Below are positions 32,272-44,067 of a stretch of 64,000 nt of DNA, piece by piece. How positions within the stretch are numbered: position 1 is the stretch's first letter; every line of letters begins with the position of its first letter. Both the position numbers and the translations under genes were made by a program. This DNA is from Symsagittifera roscoffensis (Eukaryota > Xenacoelomorpha > Acoela > Convolutidae): NCBI RefSeq assembly GCF_963678635.1, contig NC_087063.1:56385504-56449503 (forward strand), in the 5' to 3' direction. Below the pieces are notes generated by a model. The model had not been told where the DNA came from. It did not search any database and worked only from the letters and a program-made list of their open reading frames with translations.

Positions 32272-35200
32272 GCACCATCGTCTTTCTCCGATGATAAAGT
32301 TCCATGGATTTTTTCTATCATTTCTATCATTTTTTATATTTTTTTTCAAATTTCCATAAAAAAAAGATACAAAAATTTCCAAAAATAAACACTCGGAACA
32401 AAAAAAATTTTAGTTTGATTTCTTGGCGCTCATTACTCTGAATGAAAAATTTCTGATCTTTTGCACAGCATCGCAACCGACTAAGTTTTTAAATGAAAAA
32501 AAAATAATGATTAAATTTTGGCTTAATTCTTTGGAACAGACTATTTTTGGTTGTCATTTAATTTTTACAATTTGTTTTTGTTTTCCACACACTACAATTG
32601 CTGATATGCGAAGAAGCAGTAAAAAAAAATTTACAAAATCAAAAACGTTAGATTTCAAAAGTTGCATCATTTAGTTTTTGGCACAGACTTCAAATTTCAG
32701 AAATAATTCAAAAAATCAGTACTTTTCGAACTGTTTAAATCTGTTCTTTGGAAACCTTACCTCAAATAAACAATTATTACTATAATTGAGTATAATTTTC
32801 GTCTTGTAATTTTATGTACAAAGGCGTTGCTTAAGCGGTTTTTGAGCGGTCATATGAAGAAAACCGATTAAAACCATCAAAAGGCCTGGAAAGGTAATGT
32901 GACGCTAAGATGAAGTTGAAGTACTATCTACAATTAAAAAAATGAGCTGAACCCGTTCTCAACTCAAGCAAGATTTTTTTCGATGTCTAGACCACTTTTC
33001 AATGGTTAATTCAGTTTGCTAAAAGTTCTAAGTAAATATTCGAAGTTAAAAAAAACTGCAGCTTCGATGTTTTGTTGGAAATTCCCGACTGGGCAAATGC
33101 CAACCGAGATTTTTACTGGGCTAAAATTTTAAAGGAGCAATTACAGGCGTTATTGTAATTAATAAAAAAAACAGATTAATTGGCAGAAAAAATCGTCTGT
33201 TTCTTAAGACATTTTGAATATGTAGCTATGATCGTAATGTAACGTAAATTAAACATTTTTGCTTTTATACTGGTATCAAAAGGCTAGTGATGAGAAAAAT
33301 TATACCATTCTGTACTAGAGTATGTTGCATGCGCTTGATTTTCTATATATTTTTTAAAATTCAATGCGCTAAAATTTCTAAAAAAAGATCGTTATCCGAA
33401 CTCAAAAAACTGCAGCTTCAAGGTTCTGTTTGATAATCCCGGTTGAGCAATTGACACGAACCGGTGTGTTTTCACCAAAATTCGAAAGAGCATTTACGAG
33501 CGTTTTTTTAAGCTATACAAATTTTCCAGCTAAATAGCAGAAAAATACATCGTCTGTTTCTTAAGGCATTTTGAACATGTAGCTTTGATCGTAAAATAAC
33601 GTTTTTTATGCATTATTGCTTTTAGCCTGACAACATATTGCTTTAGTGCTGGAAAAATTATGCCGCGCTGTGCTGAATTGGGCTGCATGCGATTGCTCAA
33701 CTATCAATTTCTTTCTTTTTTTTTCAGTCCGCTGAATGTTTTTTAAAAACTTTGGAACGTTAAAAAATTGCTCGACGGTTTTGTTAGAGAATCTTCAATG
33801 CCCGCTATCTGGTTCTTTTAGCCGCTCAAAACCGTTCAAATCTTGCGCGGTTTTTGAGCGCTTTTTTAGATAAAACGTTCAAAAACTCTCCAAGCCGCTC
33901 ATTTTTAAGCAAGAGTTTGAGCGCAATTGTCTAAAAAAAACCGCTCAATCCACTCAAACCGCTCAAGTCTTGCTTCAAATTAGATGAAAAATCTTAGCTC
34001 GGGTTATGTTAGTTTCCCGCACCGCCCGCTCATAAGATCTAACTGGTTATAATGGTATCCCGAGACAAAAAAAATTATAATCCATTACAGATGTAAAATT
34101 CAGACCACCAAATCAATTATTAGAATCGATTATTTTGAAAAAAAATTAATTCATTATAATCCATTAAAACCTATTATAATCCATTCGATTAATTGTTGAT
34201 TATTTCGATTAATTTTGCAGAAATTTTACAAATTTTACAGGAAATTTGCCAAGTGTATGCTATACCTTTTACTAAACGCCATGTCACAACGTCTCGCCCT
34301 CAAGGTTTTTTAATCACGTCTCACTAAAGAGGGGGGCGTTAAACTGGGTTTGTCAATCATTAACAACCCTCTTCAAAATCAACCAAAAAAATAACCCCCC
34401 GCTCCTTCGTGTTCAACTATAAGGGTAGTGAATGACAGTTGTGGTAAATTTGGGGGGGGGGGGGGGTTGGGGTTGGATAAAAAAAATGGGAGGGGGCGGT
34501 TCAATGAGTATAGAAAGAAAAAAAACATACAAATTTTAATGTGAAATGTAACATACTATAAAATGTATGAAGCAACTGCATTAAACAGGAAATGAGATAA
34601 ATTTGAAAAAATTTGTTAATTTCTTAAAAAACGACTGATGAATAAATAATCGATTATAATGCATTATATTGGCATAAAAAATACAAAAACTATAATCCAT
34701 TTTTAATGAAATATGATTGACTATATTGGATCATGATTATATTGGATCATGATTATAAAAATATCATGATTATAAACCGCTTTTAGTGGATTAAAACTGA
34801 TTGACTGGTAAATTTTTAGATACTGATTAAATTATGACAATATAATCAATCATAATCCATGGCCGCTCGGTGCGATTTTTACCTTGCATTAGATTGCTAA
34901 GCTCAGGACAATTGACCTACCGGACATATCAGAAATGGAGGACTGAAAATGGAGTCAAAAAAGAGCTTCCACACAAGCTCACATCAGCATCATCTTCACG
35001 GTGCAACAGGTAAAGGTTTTCAAATGTAAAGTATAAACGCTAAACATGCTAAACATAGCTTCAATTTTCAGCAAGCAATTTTCGATACTCATGGGACAAT
35101 ATGCCAAAAATGTTTGAAATATTTTAAAAAATCGAAGGTGCTTGATATAAGAATAAGAACTCAAAGTATTAACTGTAAGGCGTCAAATTCATTGTGGTTT

Positions 35201-35545
35201 GTATGATAATTTCTAATGAAGTTTAAGTGGTCCCAGTACCCGCACTGGAGTTCCATGGATAATTATCGATTATTTTCCATGGATTATTTCGTCATTTTTT
35301 AGTCAGTCTCTAAACTACAAAAACAATTGAATATAATCCATCAAAAAAGAGTTACAATCCATTTTTCTATATCAATAGAATCCATCATACTCCCTTATAA
35401 TCGGTTATAATCACTTATCATGGATTTTTTGAGAGCTTGGTCACGAAAATTACAAATTTGGTCAAGTTATCGCATTTCCTGTTTAGTGCAGTTGCTACGT
35501 ATTAGGTTTCATGAAATGTTGAACTTCACTTTTCACTTTTCGCGA
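32272..35545. repeat. Long non-coding repeat A, uninterrupted copy
   Basis: It is paralogous to 36363-38356 plus 61906-62745. Shared landmarks are GTCTTTCTCC near the left end, the CCGCTCAAACCGCTCAAG stretch near 33950, CCCGCACCGCCCGCTCAT near 34018, TATAATGGTATCCCGAGAC, many TTATAATCCATTA words, a long G run at about 34451, and GTTGCTACGTATTAGGTTTCAT at the right end. No ORF of any size is supported. The many ATAATCGATTA/TAATCCATTA words are self-complementary, so strong secondary structure is likely. Class unknown. Confidence 0.65.
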
Positions 35546-35639
35546 GATTATATAAAATTATATAGAATGACGACAAAATTATATGAAATGAAAAGTGAAG
35601 TTCATTTTATATAATCTTATATAATCTCGATTCTGTGCA

Positions 35640-36180
35640 TTGTAAACGGACTCTGCAACAGACCAAAATCAGATTCGTTGCGAAATCCGCAACAATTCTA
35701 CTTTTCTTTGATTTTTTTGCTGTTTTGGATCCCACAAGCAAATACTAAAAACATTGTACGGCTCAAAATTGCTCGAAAAATAGGCGATATTGCGTAATCC
35801 AGAGCAGTTTGTGGAATCCACAAACAAATGATATGGTACTCGTATCGTTAAATTGAGCTATTGCGGAATCCACAGATGTAAGTGGAATCCACAAACTGTA
35901 AGTGGAATCCGCAAATTGTAAGTGGAATCCGCAAAAGGTAAAGAGAATTATCGTTTGGTTTGCGGATTCCACTTATGTTTGTGGACTCTACTCACATTTT
36001 GCGGAATCCACTTACAGTTGAGGAATCCAGAACAACTAGCTATATTTACTTGTTGCGGAATCCGCAGCAAAACAATTGTGCCGACAAAATTTACGTTACA
36101 GCTATTTGTACGTGGAATCCACGAAAATTTCGGAAGGGAAATCCAGCAACAATGAACGTTAGAGTGGCGGGAATAATATG
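35640..36180. repeat. Cluster of GGAATCCGC/GTGGAATCC modules
   Basis: This is the counterpart of 1545-2165 in the opposite orientation. For example AAGTGGAATCCGCAAA recurs near 35910 and 35925, and GCGGAATCCGC, ACGTGGAATCCACG occur further on. ORFs on both strands across this block come from the repeat. It lies between the two copies of repeat A. Confidence 0.55.
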
Positions 36181-37410
36181 ATATGCTAACTCTTGCCAAT
36201 CTGAATTGGGTTTCCTCATCATGTGCTGGTTTTAGAGCTAAAGGCTTTATCCCCTTAATTGACAAATTAATCTATGCTTGACATCTTTGTTTTGCTTGTA
36301 TGTTTCGTTCAAACCTTTCAACGGCTGCATCCATGTGAATTGTTATATCAAACTTTTTGGACCATTGTCTTTCTCCAGATGATAAAGTTCCATGGATTAT
36401 TTTTCTTTCATTTAGGCTTTTTGGCGGACGACATTTTCTATGACTAATATGATCCCGACCGTCGGTGAAAATTTGTCTCTTATCATAGCTTACATTTGAG
36501 TCGGCAGTGGTTGGACGTTACGCTAATGAGAAAATTCTTTTATTCTGAAGGGATATCCAGAACGGGTTCGCATTTTGCTTTAAATAAATTCTCGAAAATG
36601 TCATTGTAGACAAATTGGTTTAGATTATTCCATTTGTTGTAAATTCAAATCAACAACATGACAAGTAATTTGAAACCTGCCTTCAATTTGTAATATGAGG
36701 TTTAGAAAGGAAAAATAAGACTTAAAAAACTAAAACTAAAACATTTTTCTAATAACGATTATATTTTAGAATGTTTTTCACTCACGCTATACAGAGTACA
36801 GAACAATTTAATTAGGGTATATCAACATGTTAACGGTTGAAATGAACGTTAGGGATGCAAAGCAAGTCTAGGTTTTTTAATGTAGCTAAATTGTTTTTTT
36901 TTTTTTCAAATTTCCAACCCATAAAATTTGTGAAAATTTCGAAAAATAAACACTCGAAATAAAAGTTATAACTTTTAGTTTAATTTCTTGGCTCTTATTA
37001 CTCTGACTGAAAATTTTCAGATCTTTTGCACAGCATTGCTATAGAATAAATTTTTTAATTGAAAAAATTGATAAATTTTGCGTTAACTTTTTGGAACAAA
37101 CTATTTTTGGTTGTCAATTATTTTGTACAATTTGTTTTACCCACACTACAAATGCTGATACGTGAATTAGCAGTAGAAAAATTTAGAAGGCAAAAACGTT
37201 AGATTTCAAAAGTTGCAACATTTAGTTATTGGCACAGACTTAAAATTTCAGAACTACTTCGTAAAATCAATACTTTTCGAATCATTTTGAATCTCTTCTT
37301 TGGAAAAATTACTTAAAAAACAATTTTTACTATATTTGACTATGTTTCGCGTTTTGTAATTTTATGCAAAAAATCAAATGTCCTGAATTAATTGGATCAA
37401 AGAGCATAGC

Positions 37411-37610
37411 NNNNNNNNNNNNNNNNNNNNNNNNNNNNNNNNNNNNNNNNNNNNNNNNNNNNNNNNNNNNNNNNNNNNNNNNNNNNNNNNNNNNNNNNNN
37501 NNNNNNNNNNNNNNNNNNNNNNNNNNNNNNNNNNNNNNNNNNNNNNNNNNNNNNNNNNNNNNNNNNNNNNNNNNNNNNNNNNNNNNNNNNNNNNNNNNNN
37601 NNNNNNNNNN
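37411..37610. other. Assembly gap, 200 N
   Basis: A run of exactly 200 N inside repeat A'. The paralogue has roughly 1 kb between the matching flanks (about 32830 to 33880), so the gap length is probably nominal. The frames that cross it have no meaning. Confidence 0.95.
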
Positions 37611-38350
37611 AAACGGTTCAACGAAAACCGCTTAAACCGACCAGTTTGAAGCAAGATTTGAGCGCAAATGTCAAAAAAAACGCTCAAAGTGCTCAAGTCC
37701 TGCTACAAATTAGTTGAAAAATCTCGAATCGGGTTATTTTAAAATCCCGCACCGCGCGCCCATAGATTCTAATCGTTTATAATGGTATCCCGAGACAAAA
37801 AAAAATCCATTATAATGCGTTACAGATATAAAATCACTTTTTTGCTATTATAATAGATTATTTTTGAAATTCTATTAAATCCATTAATTTCGATTGTAAT
37901 CCATTCGATTATTTTCGAATAATTCAATTAATTTTGCAGAAATTTTGCAAAGTTTGCGGGAAATTTGCTAAGTGTATGCTATGCCTTTTGCTAAACGCCT
38001 TGTCTCAACGTCACCCCTCAAGGTTTTTTAACCACACCCCCACTAAAGAGGGGGCGGTAAACTGGTCTTGTCAACCATTAACCGCCCTCCCCAAAAGTTG
38101 GGGGGTTGGCTAGGGTAAAGTAAACTGGGAGGGCAACTGGGGTTGGGGTAAAACAAACGGAGGAGGGGGGGGGGGGGGGGGCGGAAGGGTGTTTCAATCA
38201 GAAGATAAAGACAAAAAACATACAAATTTCAATGAGAAATGTTATAATTTATGAAACATTCGAAGCAACTGCACTAAATAGGAATTGAGATAAATTTGAA
38301 AAAATTTGTAAATTTCTTAAATAACGACTGATGAATTAATAATCGATTAT

Positions 38351-38356
38351 AATGCA
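38351..38356. repeat. Polinton target-site duplication, left (AATGCA)
   Basis: AATGCA directly precedes the left inverted repeat and is repeated exactly at 61900-61905. Six bases is the length known for Polintons. Confidence 0.85.
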
Positions 38357-38690
38357 AGTAGTATATAATGGAGCCAAGTCGTCCGGGGGGGGGGGGATGA
38401 TGACCCCCATGTATTAACATAGACTATAGAGTATCCGGTCAACATCCTATGTTTTAACATAGGGAGTAGAGTTACCAATGTTTAAGATAGGTAATACCAA
38501 TGGTAAGGTTTCAGTGTGATGGTAAGATAAGAGTAACAAAAACTTGGAAATTTCTAGTTTTTTCGCAAAAATCTCGGCGCGCGTTACCTGATGGGAAAAT
38601 TTTATTGGTCTTTTACGTGGGAAAAGATATTCCAGTGTTTTAAGATTGGTCATAGTTTCAGATGGTAATATTGTAAGTTTCAAAAAAAAT
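38357..38690 (+). repeat. Polinton left terminal inverted repeat
   Basis: It starts AGTAGTATATAATGGAGCC, with a G run (GTCCGGGGGG) after about 25 bases, and contains GGCGCGCGTTACCTGATGGG and GGTCATAGTTTCAGATGG. The same order is found in reverse complement at 61570-61899, with roughly one difference per 8-10 bases. Inside it, CCTATGTT-TT-AACATAGG at 38446-38463 is a short hairpin. Confidence 0.88.
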
Positions 38691-38855
38691 TGGAGCTCGA
38701 TTTTGCCATTGTTCCAGATTCTAAATGTTTTCTTAATCAAAAAACAATATACTGTTATCCCAAACCTACCGTTTAAAAAAAATTTCAGAAAAAGATTAAT
38801 TACAGAGAAAATGTAATAATTCACAGCATCGTATACATTTCTACTACACAATCCC

Positions 38856-40843
38856 TTACAAATTTAGAGGTTTAGTATGTACTCCATCACATTCAACTTC
38901 CCATTTTGGGTTAAAATAGCTCAGTCCTTTTTTAGTTGGTTCATAAGTTGCAACTGCATGGTTAATCATTTTAAATTCTTTATTCGTTGACTTCAAATTC
39001 ACTGCCTCATGCAGTACTTGTCGATACTTTGCCATCGGTCCATCTCCAGAATCTTCTAATGTGCGTTTGTTCAGACCTTTTCTGCAAAACGTATATTTTT
39101 GACTTTTAATATCGTAACAGCAATAGGTTTTACTACACAGGCATAACTTTTTGCTACATCTGAACACCCTTGAACAATCCTGGTTCTCTCTTGTCATGTT
39201 TCTTATATTTAGAGCAGCAAGTACGGGGAAAAAGTTTTTTTTTCGCATCTGCTCTGAAGTCGTCTCGACAGTCCTTGCTTCGTTTTTCATCCATTCTGCT
39301 AGCTTTCTGGGAAAGATACATTCATCTAAATCTTCTTCTGCCTAAGCCAAATAAAGGGAATCTGTATCCATTTTGAGTTCTTCGATTTTGTTGACATCGC
39401 AATTTTTATCAAAAAAGTTATAATACAGCACCAACATTCACAACTTTGCATACTGTAATATAAATAATCCTAGTATAATTGGTTCACGAGGCTCTATAGT
39501 AGGTTTAACAAGCTCTACTTCATATAAGTTTTTAGCTACGACATTGAGTCTCTTGAAAAATTGGTTATTGATAGCTTCGTGAGTTTTTTCGTTTCCATGG
39601 TATTTTGTCATTGTATGTTTTGATCTGTCCATTTTTTGATAGCCGTAGGAACTTTTTCCTAGAAGTTTCATTGTTTCGGCTACTACGCCAAATAATGGAT
39701 TTTCATCGCCGGCTCGCCTAGCTTCAACAACAGACTGAACAAAATTGTTGAAAACTTTACGCCGTGTGTATTTTACAAATCGATGAATTTTTGTACATTG
39801 CAGTCCGAGATCCAAGTAAAAAATGAAAAGTGGTGGGATCAGTGTACCGTTGGACACTTTGAAGCTCGATATCAACAATCGTTGCGGTTGTTTTAACCAA
39901 ATCGTTTTTTTCCGAATCTGTCATCATATATTCACCAATATTGTTTCTGGTAACATCAATTTTTTTGAAAAAAGGTTGTAAGTTAGAAAATTTTGTTTTT
40001 AGCTCATCTGGAACACTCAGATTGCCTGGTACGTAGCCAGATAATGTTTCATTTCTAACGTTTTGCACTAGTGAACTAGCAGAAAGAGGTCTTTTGAAGG
40101 GAAAGTGAGTTCTAACGTGATTTTCCACTCCTACATGGTTTTTAATTTGATCCCACCAACTACACTCCTACATTTCTTCTATAGTGTACCATTTCTCGAA
40201 TGTAACCTTTTCGAAGCGCATCCATTTCCCTTTTCTTGGTTCCTCGTTTGATATCAACATCAGTTAGGCTCGGTCTAGCTTCTTGACAAGGGCAAAAATG
40301 GAAACAACAACCCATTGCTTCAAAGACAGTTTTTTTCTGTGTTCCTGTAGTGTAGTAACTCTCATTTTTGCATTCAGGTCTGGTTGCTTGAAAGTATGAC
40401 ATGACCATATTTTCAAACGTTCGAACTCGATTTTGCCTATTTTGAATTTTTGTGTTTCTTCTTTGTAGTCCCATCCCGTATACAAGCCTGTGGGCATATC
40501 CTGACACATAGAATAAGTATAAAATTGACTAGCATAAATACCAACAATTGATTTACACAAGTTGTTTGATTTTTGGAATAAACGTTTCGTTTGCTACTGA
40601 TTTCCTTGTGAAAACAATTGAGGGACCACAGGTCATATCTTCCCGTATTTTTTCAAGCAAGTCACTATCACTCAAGAAGAATGGGTAAAAATTACACTCG
40701 GTTGACTTGTGTAGACAGATATTCGCTAAATTTGGTAGTGTGCAGCCGAGTTTAAGCATGTCTATCCCTTTGTCTTGATAAAACTCAATCATTTTCTGCA
40801 TAGCATCAAGGGTAAGCCGTATAAAATCGAGAAATGATGTCAT
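38856..40843 (-). pseudogene. Polinton DNA polymerase B, palm/fingers/thumb region
   Basis: Read from high to low coordinates: a segment with LKLGCTLPNLANICLHKS (40843-40553); motif A region reading VGIYASQFYTYSM near 40535, where the catalytic Asp expected before A-S-Q is Tyr; RPECKNES and GCCFHFCPCQEARPSL (40507-40160); the TPR-like insert with FPFKRPLS and VPGNLSVPDEL (40128-39757); LDLGLQCTKIHRFV, ETMKLLGKSSYGYQKMDRS (motif B, with Lys where Asn is usual); KMDTDSLYL (motif C, intact) at 39368-39360, followed by TAG at 39344-39342; then LCLCSKTYCCYD and KGLNKRTLED to the stop at 38856. This enzyme would replicate the element by protein priming. At least five frame breaks and a lost motif A Asp make it inactive. 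Confidence 0.88.
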
Positions 40844-42477
40844 CTTTTCCTAGTCACAGATAGATTTAAGGTAGTTGTAGTTTTCCAATCCCGTAGGTGG
40901 TTTGGTTTTAAGCTCGCGATTTTTCAAGGCTTGCTCTTCACTTAATCCAGTATTGAGAAGCTTCTGAAAATTGTCATACTCTTTATCGAGAGGGTTGCTA
41001 TTCTTCAGTTTGCTGTAAAGGTCATCATACGAGGGTAGTTGTTGTTCATCAAGCTTGTTGGGAGTATCAAACCACTCGTATGGAAGAAATCCTTTCACCT
41101 CACTTGCTTTGTTAGCTTTTAGAAAATAGTCTAAAGTAGTAGCTCCACCCAAAATATTCATAATGTCCATCAGCTGAACATGTCCAAATTTGAAGGAAAC
41201 AAAGTCATTTGCTTACTTGATAACTGAAAATTCAATATCTTTTTCGTTGAGAAGGTAGGGAATGAGGCATGATTTAATGAGGTTTACATCATACCGATCA
41301 CTGTTGAATCCAAACACTGGTAGAGTATTGGTGTATCTCTCTGGATGTAGCATCAAACCAATCAATTGATTTTTTTGAATCCTGAGAAAGTGAGTGGATG
41401 CGTCTGTTTCTTCCTAATTCTCGTTACCTTCGTCTTCGTACTCTCCAACTTCCCTCTTATTGAAACTGTCTCGTTCATTAAAGATGCTGAAAATCGTGTG
41501 TAGCCGCTTTTTGATGTTATTTTCAGTTTCCAGAAACTTTGATCGCATTTAGGCTTTATTTTTCTCCGCCGACACTTCCAAGTTTGCCACAAAGTCAATA
41601 ATGAGGGATTGTGAATCTTTGTCACACAAAAATGGTTTTGTCAAGCAAGTTCGATGAAATTGACACTGATATGGGTTCATGCTTCCCGATCCAAGTTATT
41701 GTTTTGGTTGGTTTTAGTTCTTCGGATGGCACTCAAATTGGATCAAAGTCAAAAATAGCGACATTTTTGAATAAACCTTGTTTCTTTTTTGAAATGTTCT
41801 GCTTTGTGAAAAAACATATCGCAAGTTGGGTATCGGGAAGCAGTTGAAGAAGTTGTCGATTTTATTGACGTAAATAATGTGACTGTTGTATCATAGAAGT
41901 TTCACTGTGATCTCGTATTTAACAATACTTCTCCGAGCTAATTCTCCTACAAAATTGCCGTCTTCAATGTCGAAATTGTAGATAAATATGTTTTTCTCTA
42001 CTACATCTTCAACTTTTGGTAAATTATCCATCGAAACTCCAAAAAATTGTTTCGGATCACAACCCGATTTTTCAAGAAAAGCATTAAAAATCACGGAGGT
42101 GGATGTTTCACGATTAGTTGTTCCATGTAAATGAACTGCAAGTGCTCGAAAAAAACAATTAACCTGGTGATTCCTCAGAAGTGGTTTGGGATTTTTTGAA
42201 TCTGGACATCCCATGGGTACGTTTTTCAGTAGGGCGGCAAAAATGGTCACATTAGCGATCAGCTTGAATCGTCGTTTCGTATTTTGTCTGTCTTGTGTAC
42301 AAACTTCAATAACATCTTGCTTATTTACCTTGTTCTGTATAGTCGTCAAGTCTGCTTGAGTAAAAAGCAGTAAAGATTTATCAAAGAGTGTGTTATTTTC
42401 ATGAGCGTAGAAATGATGATATTTGCCCGTTTCTATATTACGTAAAACAAATCCCAAGGCAATGATGATTTTTGTCA
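40776..42477 (-). pseudogene. Polymerase B tandem unit 1 (1702 bp, least damaged)
   Basis: This is the unit joined to the polymerase core. On the minus strand it holds an intact 199-codon N-terminal segment (42490-41891) with ALGFVLRNIETGKY, FYAHENNTLFDKS, CPDSKNPKPLLRNHQVN, FFRALAVHLHG, VEDVVEKNIFIYNFDIEDG and VGELARRS, the N-terminal domain of Polinton polymerases. A Cys/His zinc-finger-like stretch follows, then an ExoI-like AIFDFDP near 41755, which only this unit has. ExoII FGFNSDRYD is near 41310, and then DIMNILGGATTLDYFLKA with GFLPYEWFD (41170-40850). It is about 110 bp longer than the other units. Frames change at least three times. Confidence 0.8.
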
Positions 42478-44067
42478 TGATAAAACTCAATCATTTACTG
42501 CATAGCATCAAGGGTAAGCGGTATAAAATCGCGAAATGATGTCATCTTTTCCTAGTCACAGATAGATTTAAGGTAGTTGTAGTTTTCTAATCCCGTAGGT
42601 GGTTTGGTTTTAAGCTCGCGATTTTTCAAGGCTTGCTCTTCACTTAATCCAGTATTGAGAAGCTTCTGAAAAATGTCATACTCTTTATCGAGAGGGTTGC
42701 TATTCTTCAGTTTGCTGTAAAGGTCATCATACGAGGGTAGTTGTTGTTCATCAAGCTTGTTGGGAGTATCAAACCACTCGTATGGAAGAAATCCTTTCAC
42801 CTCACTTGCTTTGTTAGCTTTTAGAAAATAGTCTAAAGTAGTAGCTCCACCCAAAAAATTCATAATGTCCAGCAGCTGAACATGTCCAAATTTGAAGGAA
42901 ACAAAGTAATTTGCTTACTTGATAACTGAAAGTTCAATATCTTTTTCGTTGAGAAGGTAGGGAATGAGGCATGATTTAATGAGGTTTACATCATACCGAT
43001 CACTGTTGAATCCAAATACTGGTAGAGTATTGGTGTATCTCTCTGGATGTAGCATCAAACCAATCAATTGATTTTTTTGAATCCTGAGAAAGTGAGTGGA
43101 TGCGTCTGTTTCTTCCTAATTCTCGATACATTCGTCTTCGTACTCTCTTGCTTCACTCTTATTAAAACTACCTCGTTCATTAGGTAGCTGACAATTGAGT
43201 GTAGCCGCTTTTTGAATTTTTTTTCTTCAAATTCCAGAAATTTTGATCGCATTTGCGCTTTGTTCTTTTTTCTGCCAACAAATCCAAGTTTGCCACAAAG
43301 TCAATAATGAGGGATTGTAGATCTTTGTCACACGAAAACACGGTTATGGGGTAAATGTTTTTGATTCGATCTTTGCTTGGCAAAAGATGCTTGATGAAAT
43401 TTTCTGCCTTGTGGAAAAATCTATCGCAAGTCGGGCATCGGAAGCGTTTGGAGAAGTTGTCGATGTTTTTTACGTGAATAACAAAGAAGTTTTACTGTAT
43501 TATTGTATTTACCGATACTTCTCCGACCTAATTCACCCACAAAATCTCCATCTTGAATGTCGATATCTTAGATAAAGATGTTTTTCTCTACTACATCTTC
43601 AACTTTTGGTGAATTATCCATCGAAACTCCAAAAAATTGTTTCGGATCACAACCCGATGTTTCAAGAAAAGCATTAAAAATCACGGAGGTGGATGTTTCA
43701 CGATTAGTTGTTCCATGTAAATGAACTGCAAGTGCTCGAAACAAACAATTAACCTGGTGATTCCTCAGAAGTGGTTTGGGATTTTTTGAATCTGGACATC
43801 CCATGGGTACGTTTTTCAGTAGGGCGGCAAAAATGGTCACATTAGCGATCAGCTTGAATCGTCGTTTCGTATTTTGTCTGTCTTGTGTACAAACTTCAAT
43901 AATATCTTGCTTATTGACCTTGTTCTGTATAGTCGTCAAGTCTGCTTGAGTAAAAAGCAGTAAAGATTTATCAAAGAGTGTGTTATTTTCATGAGCGTAG
44001 AAATAATGATATTTGCCCGTTTCTATATTACGTAACACAAATCCCAAGGCAATGATGATTTTTGTCA
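42478..44067 (-). repeat. Polymerase B tandem unit 2 (1590 bp)
   Basis: The unit boundary is set at TGATAAAACTCAATCAT. On the minus strand it encodes the N-terminal segment (44080-43568, stopped after NIFI by TAA), the zinc-finger-like FRCPTCDRFFHKAENF, the short segment SKDRIKNIYP, then ExoII and GGATTLDYFLKA (42863-42552). The ExoI stretch seen in unit 1 is missing. It is almost identical to units 3-6. Confidence 0.85.

Larger units (their letters stand above)
36363..38356. repeat. Long non-coding repeat A', left part (interrupted by gap and Polinton)
   Basis: It aligns with 32272 onward (CTTTCTCCAGATGATAAAG; TTTTGCACAGCATTGC near 37026) up to the N run, and resumes after it with CGCTCAAAGTGCTCAAG, matching about 33950. 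The Polinton then cuts it at AATGCA 38351-38356; the rest is at 61906-62745. Confidence 0.65.

Noticed and set aside
37364..37717. Frames crossing the N run
   Set aside because: They are translated through unknown sequence; no meaning can be attached.
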